From: Flectonema sp. DT1601
Lineage: Eukaryota > Euglenozoa > Diplonemea > Diplonemida > Diplonemidae
Assembly: GCA_964019425.1 (NCBI GenBank)
Contig: OZ025806.1
Coordinates: forward strand, 677,374 to 741,373
Direction: 5' to 3'
DNA: 64,000 nt
The notes below the pieces were generated by a model. The model made no database searches. It saw only the letters and a list, made by a program, of their open reading frames with translations, and had not been told where the DNA came from. This document shows, in pieces, positions 40,576 through 50,829 of the stretch. How positions within the stretch are numbered: the stretch's first letter is position 1; each line of letters begins with the position of its first letter. Made by a program: the position numbers and the translations under genes.

Positions 40576-41733
40576 ATGACTGAAACTCTGACAATAACAG
40601 AATCGCTGTCGAAGTCGATATCAGAGTCAGCGTTGGTTAGCCTTTCAGAGACTTTACCAACTGCGAGCTTATCAGAGACGCTACGAACATTAACGTCAAC
40701 ACCGACATCCTCAAAAACAAATACGTTTTCTTTATCATCAAGTCAGTCTTTATCAGAAACTATTGCACAAGAAGACCTTCGATGGTGTGATTTCTACTTA
40801 GGAGACACGCTAATTAGCTGTACGCTGTTATCATTGTTGGTTGCTGCCGGAGGACTTATTTTAATATTGTGTTGTATCTGTTGCTGTGCTTTGTTTTGTT
40901 ATAAAAGGAAAAAAGTAACTAAAGATGGTTCCTATGATGAGATGCTCTTATCAAGTGATAAGGGAAGTAATTCAACGGAAAAGCAAAGAGAAGTTGCTCA
41001 AAAACCTCCAGTTCCTCAAGAAGTTGGTACCAAATCACCAGAGGCGGTTGGTGCGTTTACTAATAATTATCATCCTGTTCAGCAACCTCCTCAGCAAAAG
41101 ATACCCGGGATCGTAAGAGTTTATGAAAAAGGAGGAGCAAATGAGGGTGACTACGTTATAAGTTCACTCTCAGTTAACTCCCTTCCAACATGGAAACGGA
41201 CAGTTCCAACAGAACGGTGGGTTTACAGTTCACCAGATGGCTTTTGGAGGATAACTGATACTGCGAAAGACTTTGAAACTGGAAAAGGATTTGTCACATC
41301 ATCGCATCCCCACGGAGGTGAACCACCAAGCCGCTCTGAGGGTTGGTTTAGTGCAAACGGTCAACCATTAAATATTAATATGACACCTGAGGAATATAAG
41401 CAAACCCCCGCAAAACAGTATCACTCTCCATTTCCTGTTTCAGCTCAACCAGCAGTTACTCCTCCTGTTGTATCTCCCATGCCAGTTATTGCTCCACCTG
41501 AAGAGCAATATCAACACTTGTCTCCGTATCAACAATATGCTGGTAACAAGTCTTTGACACCTATTCAAAGTAATAATCCAATACTGCCTCCAATTATCCC
41601 GTATGAGGCTCCAAAACCATTGTCACCAGTTGATCATACAACACTTTATAATTTATCGAATTATGATAATGATATCTATCTTCATGACGACAGTGATAGT
41701 GAAGAGCCTGATGGGTTCAGAAGAAGGGCGTAG
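40576..41733 (+). CDS. single-pass membrane protein with Ser/Thr-rich head and aromatic-rich cytosolic domain
   Basis: 385 residues from the first ATG. The head (1-70) is Ser/Thr-rich with recurring LSET/LSES units, probably O-glycosylated. One TM helix ends in a Cys cluster (about 78-106, ILCCICCCALFCYK), a typical palmitoylation-prone juxtamembrane. The tail contains a compact aromatic domain (about 185-270) with VNSLPTWKR, ERWVYSSPDGFWRI and SSHPHGG. From memory this resembles a short W/Y/G-rich domain common in euglenozoan and some dinoflagellate proteins. A Pro/Gln-rich segment and an acidic end (DDSDSEEPDGF) follow. No signal peptide. Confidence 0.72.
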   Translation: MTETLTITESLSKSISESALVSLSETLPTASLSETLRTLTSTPTSSKTNTFSLSSSQSLSETIAQEDLRWCDFYLGDTLISCTLLSLLVAAGGLILILCCICCCALFCYKRKKVTKDGSYDEMLLSSDKGSNSTEKQREVAQKPPVPQEVGTKSPEAVGAFTNNYHPVQQPPQQKIPGIVRVYEKGGANEGDYVISSLSVNSLPTWKRTVPTERWVYSSPDGFWRITDTAKDFETGKGFVTSSHPHGGEPPSRSEGWFSANGQPLNINMTPEEYKQTPAKQYHSPFPVSAQPAVTPPVVSPMPVIAPPEEQYQHLSPYQQYAGNKSLTPIQSNNPILPPIIPYEAPKPLSPVDHTTLYNLSNYDNDIYLHDDSDSEEPDGFRRRA

Positions 41734-42437
41734 TTTTTGAACTGTCTGTCAAAAAATAATAATAGTTGGCGAGCTTAATGGAAATCCCCAGCAGGTAAAC
41801 TACTTTTTATTGTGATAAAAAGGTATTTTTAGGTTAATAACATGTTTGAAGTAAAAAAATACTTCTGAGTGCATTATCGTATTGCGTACTCTCTCTTTCT
41901 TGATTGTTTTATGAGAGTTATATTCGCCTTCACAACGGCGCTCGAAGGTGCTTGACTGCACTGTCGATTTGTGAGGGAGAAAAGTTGCTTGGCGTTCTGT
42001 TTAACATACGTCGTAAAGAGTTGTTTTTTGAATTTTTTTTTCCCCCTTTCTTTTTTTATTCAGTTTCATGACCGCTTACTAATTGTTGTCCTTTCAGAGA
42101 ACGAAGAAAAAAGAAAAGAGAAAGAAAAAGATTTCCAGCAATTCTTCTCAGGTTGTTCAAGAAAATCAGTTCTTTATGTGTTGTGTCCGTCCCCTCACTC
42201 CCCTTTTTTAAAAAAAAAAAAAAATAAATAAAAAGCTATTTGATTGACCTTATAAATGAGTTCTGGTGGCTTGGTTAATATTGTCTTAGTCGGCAAAGGA
42301 AAAAAATTATTTTGTTTCTTGTGGACCGGTCGAACGGTCTACTTGATTTTTTATGTGTCTGAAAAATTTGTTTGAATTTGTTATTTGCGGTTAGCATTGT
42401 TAAAGATAACGACCGTAGCGTTTTTTACTTCATCATA
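41734..42437. other. spacer
   Basis: T- and A-run-rich non-coding DNA. An 86-codon open frame at 41971-42231 is not credible (Phe-, Lys- and Glu-rich from homopolymers). Confidence 0.5.
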
Positions 42438-42590
42438 CTGTGACAGCTATGCTGGCTAAGCTTCGTCTCGGTGCGGAGCCCCTGAAGAACCTCAGGGAAC
42501 TTTTAGGGCAGCCACGCTATGCTGAGGACAGTCACGGTAGTGGTCTGAAGACTACTCATCGTGCATGGTTTCGTTACACCCGGCCTTTCT
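42438..42590 (+). ncRNA. candidate structured RNA
   Basis: A GC-richer island in AT-rich spacer. Visible stems: GTGAC (42440) with GTCAC (42531); TGGCT with AGCCA inside it; a perfect 6-bp CCCTGA/TCAGGG hairpin; and a long hairpin at 42533-42563 (CACG...AGTGGTC-TGAA-GACTACT...CGTG). There is no open frame of note. I could not match it to SRP, RNase P, snRNA or tRNA. Strand is assumed from neighbours. Confidence 0.5.
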
Positions 42591-43212
42591 ATTGTGAGAT
42601 GTAAAATAATAATTTATTCTAACAAAGCAACCAAAATAAATAAATAATAAACGACTCCCATTTGGAGCTCTTCTTTTCTTGTTTTTTTTTTTTTTTTTTT
42701 TAATCAATCAATTTTAGAATACAAATACATCACACATAATCGTGTCGTGTTCCCTAATTTTTAGGTTAAAAGTTTGTTAGTTTGTTAGTACCTCTTAACA
42801 ACTTCATTACAAACAGAACGTCAATGGTCAAGGAGTTCAATTTTATTTCTCCCGATATGTGAAGCACGTCTAATTTTGTTGCGTGTTAACCTTGATTTAT
42901 TTATCCAAGTCCCCACCCTTCTTTTTTTATTTATGTACTCATCTTTTCTTCTGAGGTTGGGTTAAGTTGCTAGAGCTTGTTTCGAGGAATGATAACAGAG
43001 AGTTGATTATTTGTTAAGGTTTTAGTTTTCTCTTCACGGTCTTCGAGAAAGTGTGTTTTTTTTTTTTTGTTGGATGTTATTATTTTTTTCTTTTTTCATG
43101 TCTGTTTTCTGAAACTAAAACTCATATTTCTTAACCAAAATAATTTCGCTGTAGAGTTTTGTTGGGATCGTATTTAAAAATTATTTTTCCAACAGCTACA
43201 CACAACCCAACC
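42591..43212. other. spacer with second copy of the short motif
   Basis: Non-coding. Holds GCGTGTTAACCTTGATTTAT at 42881-42900 and following bases, the partner of 21228-21270. Confidence 0.5.
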
Positions 43213-44205
43213 ATGGCAGACTGGTCTCCGTTTCCCCGCCTTACTGGCAATGAAAAGAAAATTGTACTAGCAGGTGATAGCGTATTGGATAATTTTATTT
43301 GGCTGAAAGACCCGTCGGTAAATCTCCGAGTTGTCATGGAGAGGATGCTGCAGAGGGAAGCAAGCGATACGATTTGTTTGAATTTCGCAGTTGATCAAAC
43401 CATGACGTTTGACTTTATTAGAAGAACAAGAAAAAGTAACTCCTGGATGGGATATCAACATGAGCGTGAACGAATGTGTAAAGCACTTCACAATGATTCT
43501 CTGGACAGAGATGGGTACAAACATTTATGTTCTGCTGATGGGTCAATCAAATCGGTCGACAATATCGCTCGTCTTAAAAACGTAAAACACATTTTCTTAA
43601 GTGTCGGAGGTAACGATGTTTACCTTCGCGCAGATGTTCAAAAGAAATTAGCCAGTTCACTAATGGGTTGTAATGGAAGACATGAAGTTGGTAAAGAATT
43701 TAAGGAAAGATTAAATACTATTGTAGTCGAATTAAAAAAAGTAATTTCATCAGATACACTAATCACACCAGTCATTGTGTATCATCCTCACTACGATCAA
43801 TCACTGTCAGGATTGAGTCCTAACACTTGTCTAGGGTCAGTAAGTATTAGTATTCAGAAAATGTTTTTATCGTGGTTGGTAACCCCGATGGTTCGATCTG
43901 TACTTGAGGTTTGTTCTCAACATTCCTTATCAGCAATTGACTTGTCTCAAACATTTGATCCAACAAACATTCGACATTACGGTAATATGAAACACCCAGA
44001 AGCACCTTGGAATTGGAGTGGTGCAGAACCGAGTGACGTGAGTCAAATTTTTATCGCAAAACTGATGATGCATGTTGTCAACCACCCACCAACAGCACCG
44101 ACAATATTTCATGGAAAGACTAAAGGAGATGATTTTGTTTCTGTTGTTCCGACTCTCATTACGGAGAGCGTTTTGAAAAACTATAAATTTCGCACCGGCG
44201 TTTAA
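43213..44205 (+). CDS. SGNH/GDSL-type hydrolase
   Basis: 330 residues from the ATG at 43213 (the frame is open to 43159 but only through leader). Block I is LAGDSVLDNF (catalytic Ser about residue 20), and block III is LSVGGNDVYL (oxyanion Asn, about 138). Near the C-terminus a HYGNMKHPEAPW...EPSDVSQ segment sits where block V lies, but the usual DxxH is not obvious, so the last catalytic residue is uncertain. Predicted soluble esterase/lipase acting on acyl esters; natural substrate unknown. Single exon. Confidence 0.82.
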   Translation: MADWSPFPRLTGNEKKIVLAGDSVLDNFIWLKDPSVNLRVVMERMLQREASDTICLNFAVDQTMTFDFIRRTRKSNSWMGYQHERERMCKALHNDSLDRDGYKHLCSADGSIKSVDNIARLKNVKHIFLSVGGNDVYLRADVQKKLASSLMGCNGRHEVGKEFKERLNTIVVELKKVISSDTLITPVIVYHPHYDQSLSGLSPNTCLGSVSISIQKMFLSWLVTPMVRSVLEVCSQHSLSAIDLSQTFDPTNIRHYGNMKHPEAPWNWSGAEPSDVSQIFIAKLMMHVVNHPPTAPTIFHGKTKGDDFVSVVPTLITESVLKNYKFRTGV

Positions 44206-44889
44206 CCGTCTCAACTGCGAAAATATTTCCTTTTTTTTTTTTTTCATTTTTCTTTTCAAAAGAAACTTGTACCTACAAAACCATATTGAGACTGGCAGCT
44301 AGTGCGGATTCCAAAAATTAAAAAAAAAAAAAAAGAGCGAAAAGAACAAACCTAATTCCTCCCTAACTCGTTGTGATTACTTCAACACATGCTGGTATAA
44401 TTATTTTTGCTTTTCTTTGTAAGTTGGAATTCTATCTGAGAAAACTGGTAGTCCTTAAAAGTATTGGCCATGTACAGGTTGCTTCCTGTTGTGGTTCTGC
44501 TCCAAACTTTCACACACGTCAGGTATAATGGTTTTCTACAGTTGCATTTCTTTCCTACGTTTCTGTGATTTGTCTTCGTGGTATCAGTTTCTATCTCCCT
44601 GAATGACGAGTTTCAAATAATAAAAAAAGAACAAGCCGACAACGTGATAACATAGTTATTGCGTTCTATTTCTCTCGGTGATTAGTACACAATTTCCAGA
44701 TTGCGATTTGTATTTCGGAAGAGTTAAGTTAAAAAAAAGCAATGTTCCCTATCCTTTTTGTTGATATTCTTTTTTTTTTTTTTTTTTTTTGGTTTTATGT
44801 TAACCTAACCAACGAACCAAAAAATAACAACAAAACTGTTTAGTTTAGAACGTACGTTATCATCTTACCAGTAACCAACATAAATAAAT
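44206..44889. other. spacer
   Basis: Non-coding with A15 and T18 runs. No RNA or repeat recognised. Confidence 0.5.
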
Positions 44890-46162
44890 ATGATCCGCTC
44901 TGCATTGCGGATAGGACGGCGATGTTGTAGCAACAAAGGACTGGATTGGAGTGATGAAGTAGCGGCTGCTCACATTCAAACAGTTATACTCCCACAACTG
45001 AATCAGAAAAAGCTACCAGCTGACGAGGCAGTTGAATTTTTAAAAACTGAGTTGGCAAATTTGAAGAATCTAGGCTGCTTTGTATGGAATAAATCATGGG
45101 CTACCGCAATGAAACACTTTACGAAACCTCAGAAGGGAAGATCCGCAAGAGAAGCATCACAAAATGCCGCTCAGAGAATGTTTGATTCATGTATCCTCAG
45201 TGGTGTTGATCCTACAAGTGAGATATACTGTAAAGCCATTGAAGCTCAGATAGGTTATAAAGAATGTCGAGTTCTGTTTGATTTTATGGTTCTTGATGGA
45301 ACCAAACCAGACGAAGACACCATCGCAGCAATCCTCCGAGTTTGCTGTAAATGCAACGTGACTGGAAGACACAAAGCTGAATCACTAATGTCTTTCCTAG
45401 AACATGAAGGGATTGTGTGTACAGTTTTTATTTGGAATATCGTTCTTAAGATTCACGCTGATAAAGGCGATCTAGCAGGTTGTGCTGATGTCTTTTTAAG
45501 AATACAGAAATCAAATCTACTACCAGACTCTAAGTCATACGAGTATTTATTACAGGCGTGTGCTGACTCAACTTCTGTCAGAGAAAACTTAGAAATTTCA
45601 GAGAACGCTGCGTATCAAGCACACACAGATGAAACATCTATGACTCCAATGTCATACGGTCACCTCATGAAAGTTTATAGAAAAACGAATAACCCACGTA
45701 GAGCTCACGCATTATATGGTAACGTAAAGGATAAATCCTTAACAACAAAACTACTCATAGAGTACTCAAAAGTACTCAAGGGGATCTTTTCCGATAAGTC
45801 AGCAAAAAAACTCAGCAAACAACTCATGAGGCAAGCTCGTAGACGCTACACATCATCAATAAAAAGTAAACACCCAAAAGTATTTGCTGCCCTGCAGAAA
45901 GCACGGACTACAAAAAAGACTCACAAAAAGAAGACGAAAAAATCCGACGTTGATGTCATTGGTGACGCTATCAAAAGACACCTTCAACGGCAAAAAGAGT
46001 CAAAGGTTTGTGTCTTATCCCTTCTCTGTTTGAATACCAGTAAAGTTATAATCAATAAAACACCCACAGGTTAAAGCTAAAATCCAACCAATAGCTTCCA
46101 CTCATGCGACAGAGAATGCGGTCAGACCTGTAGAGAAGTTAAAAACAGTGAGAATTGTATAA
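44890..46162 (+). CDS. PPR-type mitochondrial protein (two exons)
   Basis: Exon 1 is 44890-46005, intron 46006-46069 (64 nt, GTTTGT...CCACAG, phase 0), exon 2 46070-46162; 402 residues. The basic N-terminus MIRSALRIGRRCCSNKG looks like a mitochondrial targeting peptide. The body is built of helical hairpins with pentatricopeptide features (for example VFIWNIVLKIHADKGDLAGC and SYEYLLQACADS). A Lys-rich segment sits at the intron junction. PPR proteins bind single-stranded RNA in organelles for processing or translation. Reading through the intron gives a spurious C-terminus, whereas splicing adds a plausible 30-residue tail. Confidence 0.8.
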
Positions 46163-46180
46163 TGCTCATTTCTCTGTATT

Positions 46181-46320
46181 CAGACGGATTTAGTTCATCA
46201 GCGCTATAACAGCTAATGCTGTCTTCGGTTCGATTCCTGGTCGCAGTACACCAGTTGAGAGGACTATCCCACATATGACTCTGCGGTACAGGATTCGCCC
46301 CCGTAGGGGACCATATCCAA
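46181..46320 (+). other. tRNA-like sequence with Pol III A- and B-box matches
   Basis: TAGTTCATCAG (46191) fits the A-box consensus, and GGTTCGATTCC (46227-46237) is a perfect B-box match 36 bases later. The acceptor and T stems do not pair well, so this is not a normal tRNA. A second T-arm-like stretch on the opposite strand (GGGGGCGAATCC) lies near 46310. It could be a tRNA pseudogene or the head of a tRNA-derived SINE. Confidence 0.4.
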
Positions 46321-46511
46321 AAAATTGTAACAAAGTATTCCATTAGAGTATTTTGGTTATAAGCTGTCTTCTGTTTTTCTTTCATGTGATCGAATTTAAT
46401 CAATCATCTCTCAGTGATACCAAATACTATTAACATGAGCAGCTGTGATGGATATTTAATTGACTTTATCTTCTTTGATTTCATTTTGTTAATTTAATTT
46501 TTCAACAGGAT

Positions 46512-47837
46512 ATGAAGCACAGTATTTGTATTGTTTCAGACTTCTTCTATCCTGGTTTCGGGGGCGTTGAAATTCATATTTTTAATGTAAGCCAATGCTT
46601 AGTGAAATTAGGACATAAAGTAGTAATTGTCACGAGATCCTATGACAGTGGAAGACAAGGGATTCGATGGTTAACAAGGGGAGTAAAAGTATACTACCTC
46701 CCACTGCTGTCGGTTAGACTCCCACCTGGAACTGTAACTCTGCCAACCGTGTTAGGACTACTTCCGTATATACGAAGTATCCTTGTAAGAGAAAAGATAA
46801 CCCTCGTTCACGGTCATCAAACAACAAGTAATATGTGCCATGAGACAATGTTTCACGCGGGTACGATGGGAATTCCAACAGTTTTTACTGACCACTCTTT
46901 GTTTGGGTTTGCGGACATGGCTTCAATTCATATTAATAAAGTTCTTGAGTGGAGTCTACTAACTGTTGCTCATATTATCTGCGTATCACACACTTGTAGA
47001 GAAAATACTGTGCTGAGGGCCAGGATATCACCAAATAAAGTGTCTGTTATCCCAAATGCTACTGATCCTGTCAGATTCGTACCCTCATCTGAGATTGAAG
47101 AAACAGCCACGTGGGGAGACATCTTAAAAAAAGATCCTCAGATAACGATCGTAGCAATCACCAGATTAGTTTACAGAAAAGGAGCTGATCTTCTAGCTGA
47201 TGTAGTACCAGCAGTTTGTAAGAAATATCCTTCAATAAAATGGATTATTGGAGGTGATGGTCCTCGAAAACTTCAAATGGATCAAATGGTCGAGCGAAAC
47301 AATCTTCACGACAGAGTAGAACTCTTAGGTGAGGTTCATGATGTAGCATCTGTATTGAAAAGAGGTCAAATATTTGTGAATACTTCCTTGACTGAGGCTT
47401 TTTGTATTGCTATAATTGAAGCAGCATCATGTGGTCACTTAGTAGTATCGACAAGAGTTGGAGGTGTTCCGGAAGTAATGCCTCCAGACATGTTGATTCT
47501 TGCTGATCCAGAACCAAGTTCAATCATTTCTGGTGTTGATGAGGCTGTTGGTAGAGTTAGAGCAGTACGTCCCTGGAATCACCATACTCGAATATCAAAT
47601 ATGTACAGTTGGGATGATGTTACTCTTCGGACTATCAAAGTTTATAATAAAGCAATTAAAACACCTCTACTTCCTGTCTCTGTTCGTATTCAGAGAGCTC
47701 TGTCTTTAGGAATCTGTTATGGAATTATTACTGCTGGTTTGATTGCACTGGATCACTTCTTTTGGTTGTTTCTGAGATTTTTTAGACCGGCTTCTAGCAT
47801 GCAACCCGCCAGAGATTATAAGTACTCTACTTCGTGA
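46512..47837 (+). CDS. PIGA: PIG-A / GPI3, catalytic subunit of GPI-GlcNAc transferase
   Basis: 441 residues. Transfers GlcNAc from UDP-GlcNAc to phosphatidylinositol, the first step of GPI-anchor synthesis, at the cytosolic face of the ER. The GT4 glycosyltransferase N-domain starts directly at SICIVSDFFYPGFGGVEIH. Family-typical blocks follow: VHGHQTTSNMCHE, FTDHSLFGFAD, VIPNATDPVRFVP, VYRKGADLL, IIGGDGPRK and NTSLTEAFCIAI (the EX7E region). A C-terminal TM helix (about 395-420) anchors it. The acceptor TTTTTCAACAG lies just before GATATG. Single exon. Fits a protist with GPI-anchored or glycosylated surface proteins. Confidence 0.93.
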   Translation: MKHSICIVSDFFYPGFGGVEIHIFNVSQCLVKLGHKVVIVTRSYDSGRQGIRWLTRGVKVYYLPLLSVRLPPGTVTLPTVLGLLPYIRSILVREKITLVHGHQTTSNMCHETMFHAGTMGIPTVFTDHSLFGFADMASIHINKVLEWSLLTVAHIICVSHTCRENTVLRARISPNKVSVIPNATDPVRFVPSSEIEETATWGDILKKDPQITIVAITRLVYRKGADLLADVVPAVCKKYPSIKWIIGGDGPRKLQMDQMVERNNLHDRVELLGEVHDVASVLKRGQIFVNTSLTEAFCIAIIEAASCGHLVVSTRVGGVPEVMPPDMLILADPEPSSIISGVDEAVGRVRAVRPWNHHTRISNMYSWDDVTLRTIKVYNKAIKTPLLPVSVRIQRALSLGICYGIITAGLIALDHFFWLFLRFFRPASSMQPARDYKYSTS

Positions 47838-48103
47838 CGATCTTGACACAAATTTATTTCTTCTCCCTGTTTTTATTGACTGTTAACGAGTTCTTGGCGT
47901 AACGCTTTATATTAATAAAAAGAAATTCTTTTATTCTTGCATCTTAAAAAAAGAGGTAAATCGCACATCTTTAAACACTTTTATACCTAATAACAGAAAG
48001 TCTATGAATGCTTTACAAAAAGGAACAGCGGAACCCAACAAACTTACGATTTCCATAATTAAATATGATATTTGTTTTCATTCAGTCCCTTCAAACTATA
48101 TAG

Positions 48104-48922
48104 ATGCTTTCTAAATTGCGGACGACCCTTCCAAAGGGTCCCTTGACATTTCAGAACACAGCAAAAAAGGCCAGTGTTGCCTGCATACTTCGTGGGAGTG
48201 AAAACTTAGAAATGTTGTTTATAAAAAGAGCAAGTAATGACGGAGATAAGTGGTCAGGACAGATTGCTTTTCCTGGAGGACGGAAAGATGCTGAAGATGA
48301 TAATGTAAGAGACACTGCTGAAAGAGAAGTACTTGAAGAAATAGGATTAGACTTAAGTGTCGGATTTGAGTATATCGGAAGAGCAAAGGATTTCAAAGCT
48401 CAAACAGACTTTGCTGTTGCAGTTTGTTTGTACCGACAGACTTGCGATCTAACACCTAAAATGACTCTGCAAGACACTGAAGTAGCTCTGACAGGATGGA
48501 TTCCGACTACCTGTTTTCTAGATCCGAGTAATAAGACGCATGTTAGTTTTCCTGAATTGTCTCCCAGTATGGAATTTAGCGCAATCAACATCCCCTTGAA
48601 TGACATAACCTTGGCAGGTAATCAGAGTGACATCCCACCGCCTCCATACGTATTGTGGGGACTTACACTTCGAATGACTACTGATATTTTATCACATATG
48701 ATTGATGATTACTCTGCTGCTCCGCAATTCAGATTCACGGGTCGTTTTGGTACTGCTAAACAAGCAGTTTTTATAGGTGTTATGTCTACTTTCGATACTT
48801 TAGGATATCATCCAACTTATAAGTTAATTTTAACATTGCAATATTTACTAATGTTCGGAGGTGTCGCAGCTGCGAGTGCATCCGGAGCGATTTTGTTCAA
48901 CAGCTATAGAGCAAAGTTATAA
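48104..48922 (+). CDS. Nudix hydrolase of the CoA-diphosphatase (NUDT7/8-like) group
   Basis: 272 residues. The Nudix box with the CoA-hydrolase flank reads FPGGRKDAEDDNVRDTAERE then EEIGLDL (about 64-90). The REVLEEIG core supplies the metal-binding glutamates. Members hydrolyse CoA and related nucleoside-diphosphate derivatives in mitochondria or peroxisomes. The basic N-terminus (MLSKLRTTLPKG) could be a mitochondrial presequence. The last 30 residues are hydrophobic and could be a membrane anchor. TTCAG precedes a short leader before the ATG. Confidence 0.85.
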   Translation: MLSKLRTTLPKGPLTFQNTAKKASVACILRGSENLEMLFIKRASNDGDKWSGQIAFPGGRKDAEDDNVRDTAEREVLEEIGLDLSVGFEYIGRAKDFKAQTDFAVAVCLYRQTCDLTPKMTLQDTEVALTGWIPTTCFLDPSNKTHVSFPELSPSMEFSAINIPLNDITLAGNQSDIPPPPYVLWGLTLRMTTDILSHMIDDYSAAPQFRFTGRFGTAKQAVFIGVMSTFDTLGYHPTYKLILTLQYLLMFGGVAAASASGAILFNSYRAKL

Positions 48923-49534
48923 TTTTTTCTGTTGAAAATCTCCTTCCTATGGAGTCTTACGGCTTGTGGTGATCGAATGCCTAGTAATTAATAAAAGAAT
49001 TTTTCTCTGTAACATTTCGCTAATCGCTGCACCTTAGTTGTTAGTATTACGTCTCTATTTACCTTTTTAGGACTTTGTCTCTTTGTTGATTCGCCTTTCT
49101 AACTTTTGTGCGTTTCCTTATTTGCTCTTTAAAAAAAAAAAAATTGAACTATTTTTGTGGAATTAGGAGTTTTTCCCAAAAGAAGCAAAAAAAGTTGCCT
49201 TGGGGAATACACTAATGTGAATTTCAAAGGTATTATTTGTTTCATTGTCAACTTTTTTAAAGATGGGTCAAATTAAAAAAAAAAAAAAAAAAAAAAAAGA
49301 AGCAACAACAACAACAACAACACCGATTCCTTTCCCTCTACTGGTTACATTAGCTGTTTTCATATGAGTGCGGAATGAAAGTTTCTCTCTCAATATTTTG
49401 GGTTCCAAAAAAAAAAAAAAAAAACACAAGAACCTCCAGCGAATTACCAGTCGTAGAGATGCTATTTATGTTTACGTCCTTACGATTTATCACTTTACTC
49501 GTTTTAAAGAGAATATCATTACAATAAATGAGTA
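48923..49534. other. spacer
   Basis: Non-coding; A24 and A18 runs and a short (CAA)n stretch near 49305. A three-codon upstream frame (ATGAGTAATGAATAG) overlaps the next start codon. Confidence 0.5.
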
Positions 49535-50716
49535 ATGAATAGTTTACTACGTAAGAAATCCAATGCTGTGTCTAATATTACCCAAATACTTTGCAACAAA
49601 CCTAAACAAATAATTTCGTTTGAACCAACAAAATGTGTAACTGAGGATTGGGTTAACTCCCTTGAATTAGAAAAAATAAGAAGAAGAAAACAAACGGATT
49701 CCGTCATTCAGATGAAGCACACGATTGATAGTATGATTTCCAAAGGAGCTTATGTAGGCCCTCATTGTAAAATAGTACTTCTTCAGCAGTATGTTAGTCA
49801 ACGTTCTGGACCAGCTCTGTTGGAAGAAACAATTGATGAGATAATTAATATGGGCTCAGCTATCCCAGAAGATTTATTCTCTGCTATCTTAATTCGAATC
49901 AGCGGAACAGAAAATTATAAAAAATACGCTTTGCAGTATATAGCCTCTGGTTGCAACATAGAAAACCGAGACTTCAGGAATGCAGCAGCACTACACTTCT
50001 GTAAACATCATAAAAACCCGCGATATGCAGCTGAAATGCTTGGAAATTCGATTCCCGCAGCGGGTACTCTACGTGCTATCGCTTCTTGCTTTAATTCATA
50101 TGATTGTGCGTCTAAATTCATTTATGAAACTATTGAAAGTAGAGATTGGGGATTATCCCGTACTGACTTTCGAGTAATATCTTCGTTGTTGGGAAAAGTT
50201 GATTCTTTTCAAGAAATATCCAATCTAATCTCTCAAGGAAAGGATTTGTCAATCAACGATAAGATAATAATAACTACGACTGCGATCGATTCTTGTCGAA
50301 GACTAACACTATACGATGAGGCAATCGAGATAATTAAATCCGTCGATCATTCAAAATATATTACCTTGGAGTACCTAACAGCTGTCAGCAAGTTATGTCA
50401 TCAAGCTTGTGAGAGGGTTTCAGATGTGTTTTGGCTAACAGCATGGACCCTTATCTCGTTATTGCAGGTGGTTTGTAAAAATGCACCTCCTTTCGTGTGT
50501 GTCATGCATCTGGTTATGTTGTGTATTAAATTTAAAAATGTTGAAAACATGGAAACTATATTTAATCTATTTACTGACCTCCGAATGAGAATATCATCCA
50601 ATCTCAAAACACACATCAATGAAGCATACAAAGCATGTGGCAGACCCGTACCAGAGTTTGAAGGAAGGGCAACGGTCTCACCGAGAGCATTCCCTGCTTT
50701 ATATAAAAGTTCTTGA
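49535..50716 (+). CDS. alpha-helical repeat protein, possibly PPR-like
   Basis: 393 residues, almost entirely predicted helix, with a basic N-terminus (MNSLLRKKSNAV) that could be a mitochondrial presequence. Helical pairs of about 30-38 residues recur (for example KKYALQYIASGCNIENRDF and YDEAIEIIKSVDHS), reminiscent of PPR or related organellar helical-repeat proteins, but no clear PPR consensus. Role in organellar RNA metabolism or the mitoribosome is a guess from fold type. Confidence 0.65.
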   Translation: MNSLLRKKSNAVSNITQILCNKPKQIISFEPTKCVTEDWVNSLELEKIRRRKQTDSVIQMKHTIDSMISKGAYVGPHCKIVLLQQYVSQRSGPALLEETIDEIINMGSAIPEDLFSAILIRISGTENYKKYALQYIASGCNIENRDFRNAAALHFCKHHKNPRYAAEMLGNSIPAAGTLRAIASCFNSYDCASKFIYETIESRDWGLSRTDFRVISSLLGKVDSFQEISNLISQGKDLSINDKIIITTTAIDSCRRLTLYDEAIEIIKSVDHSKYITLEYLTAVSKLCHQACERVSDVFWLTAWTLISLLQVVCKNAPPFVCVMHLVMLCIKFKNVENMETIFNLFTDLRMRISSNLKTHINEAYKACGRPVPEFEGRATVSPRAFPALYKSS

Positions 50717-50829
50717 ACTAAGCTTAAGATTTGAAGCTAATTTGCCAAAAAAGAAAAACAGCAACATATCCTTATTAATGTTACGGTTTTATTCCTTTTT
50801 CAGAAAACCTCACAGTAATAAAAAGAACA

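Noticed and set aside
46181-46260. Functional tRNA gene
   Set aside because: A and B boxes are present but acceptor and T stems mispair; listed only as tRNA-like.
46122-46403. 93-codon - strand frame
   Set aside because: Overlaps exon 2 of the PPR gene and the tRNA-like sequence; reads like a translated tRNA-derived repeat.
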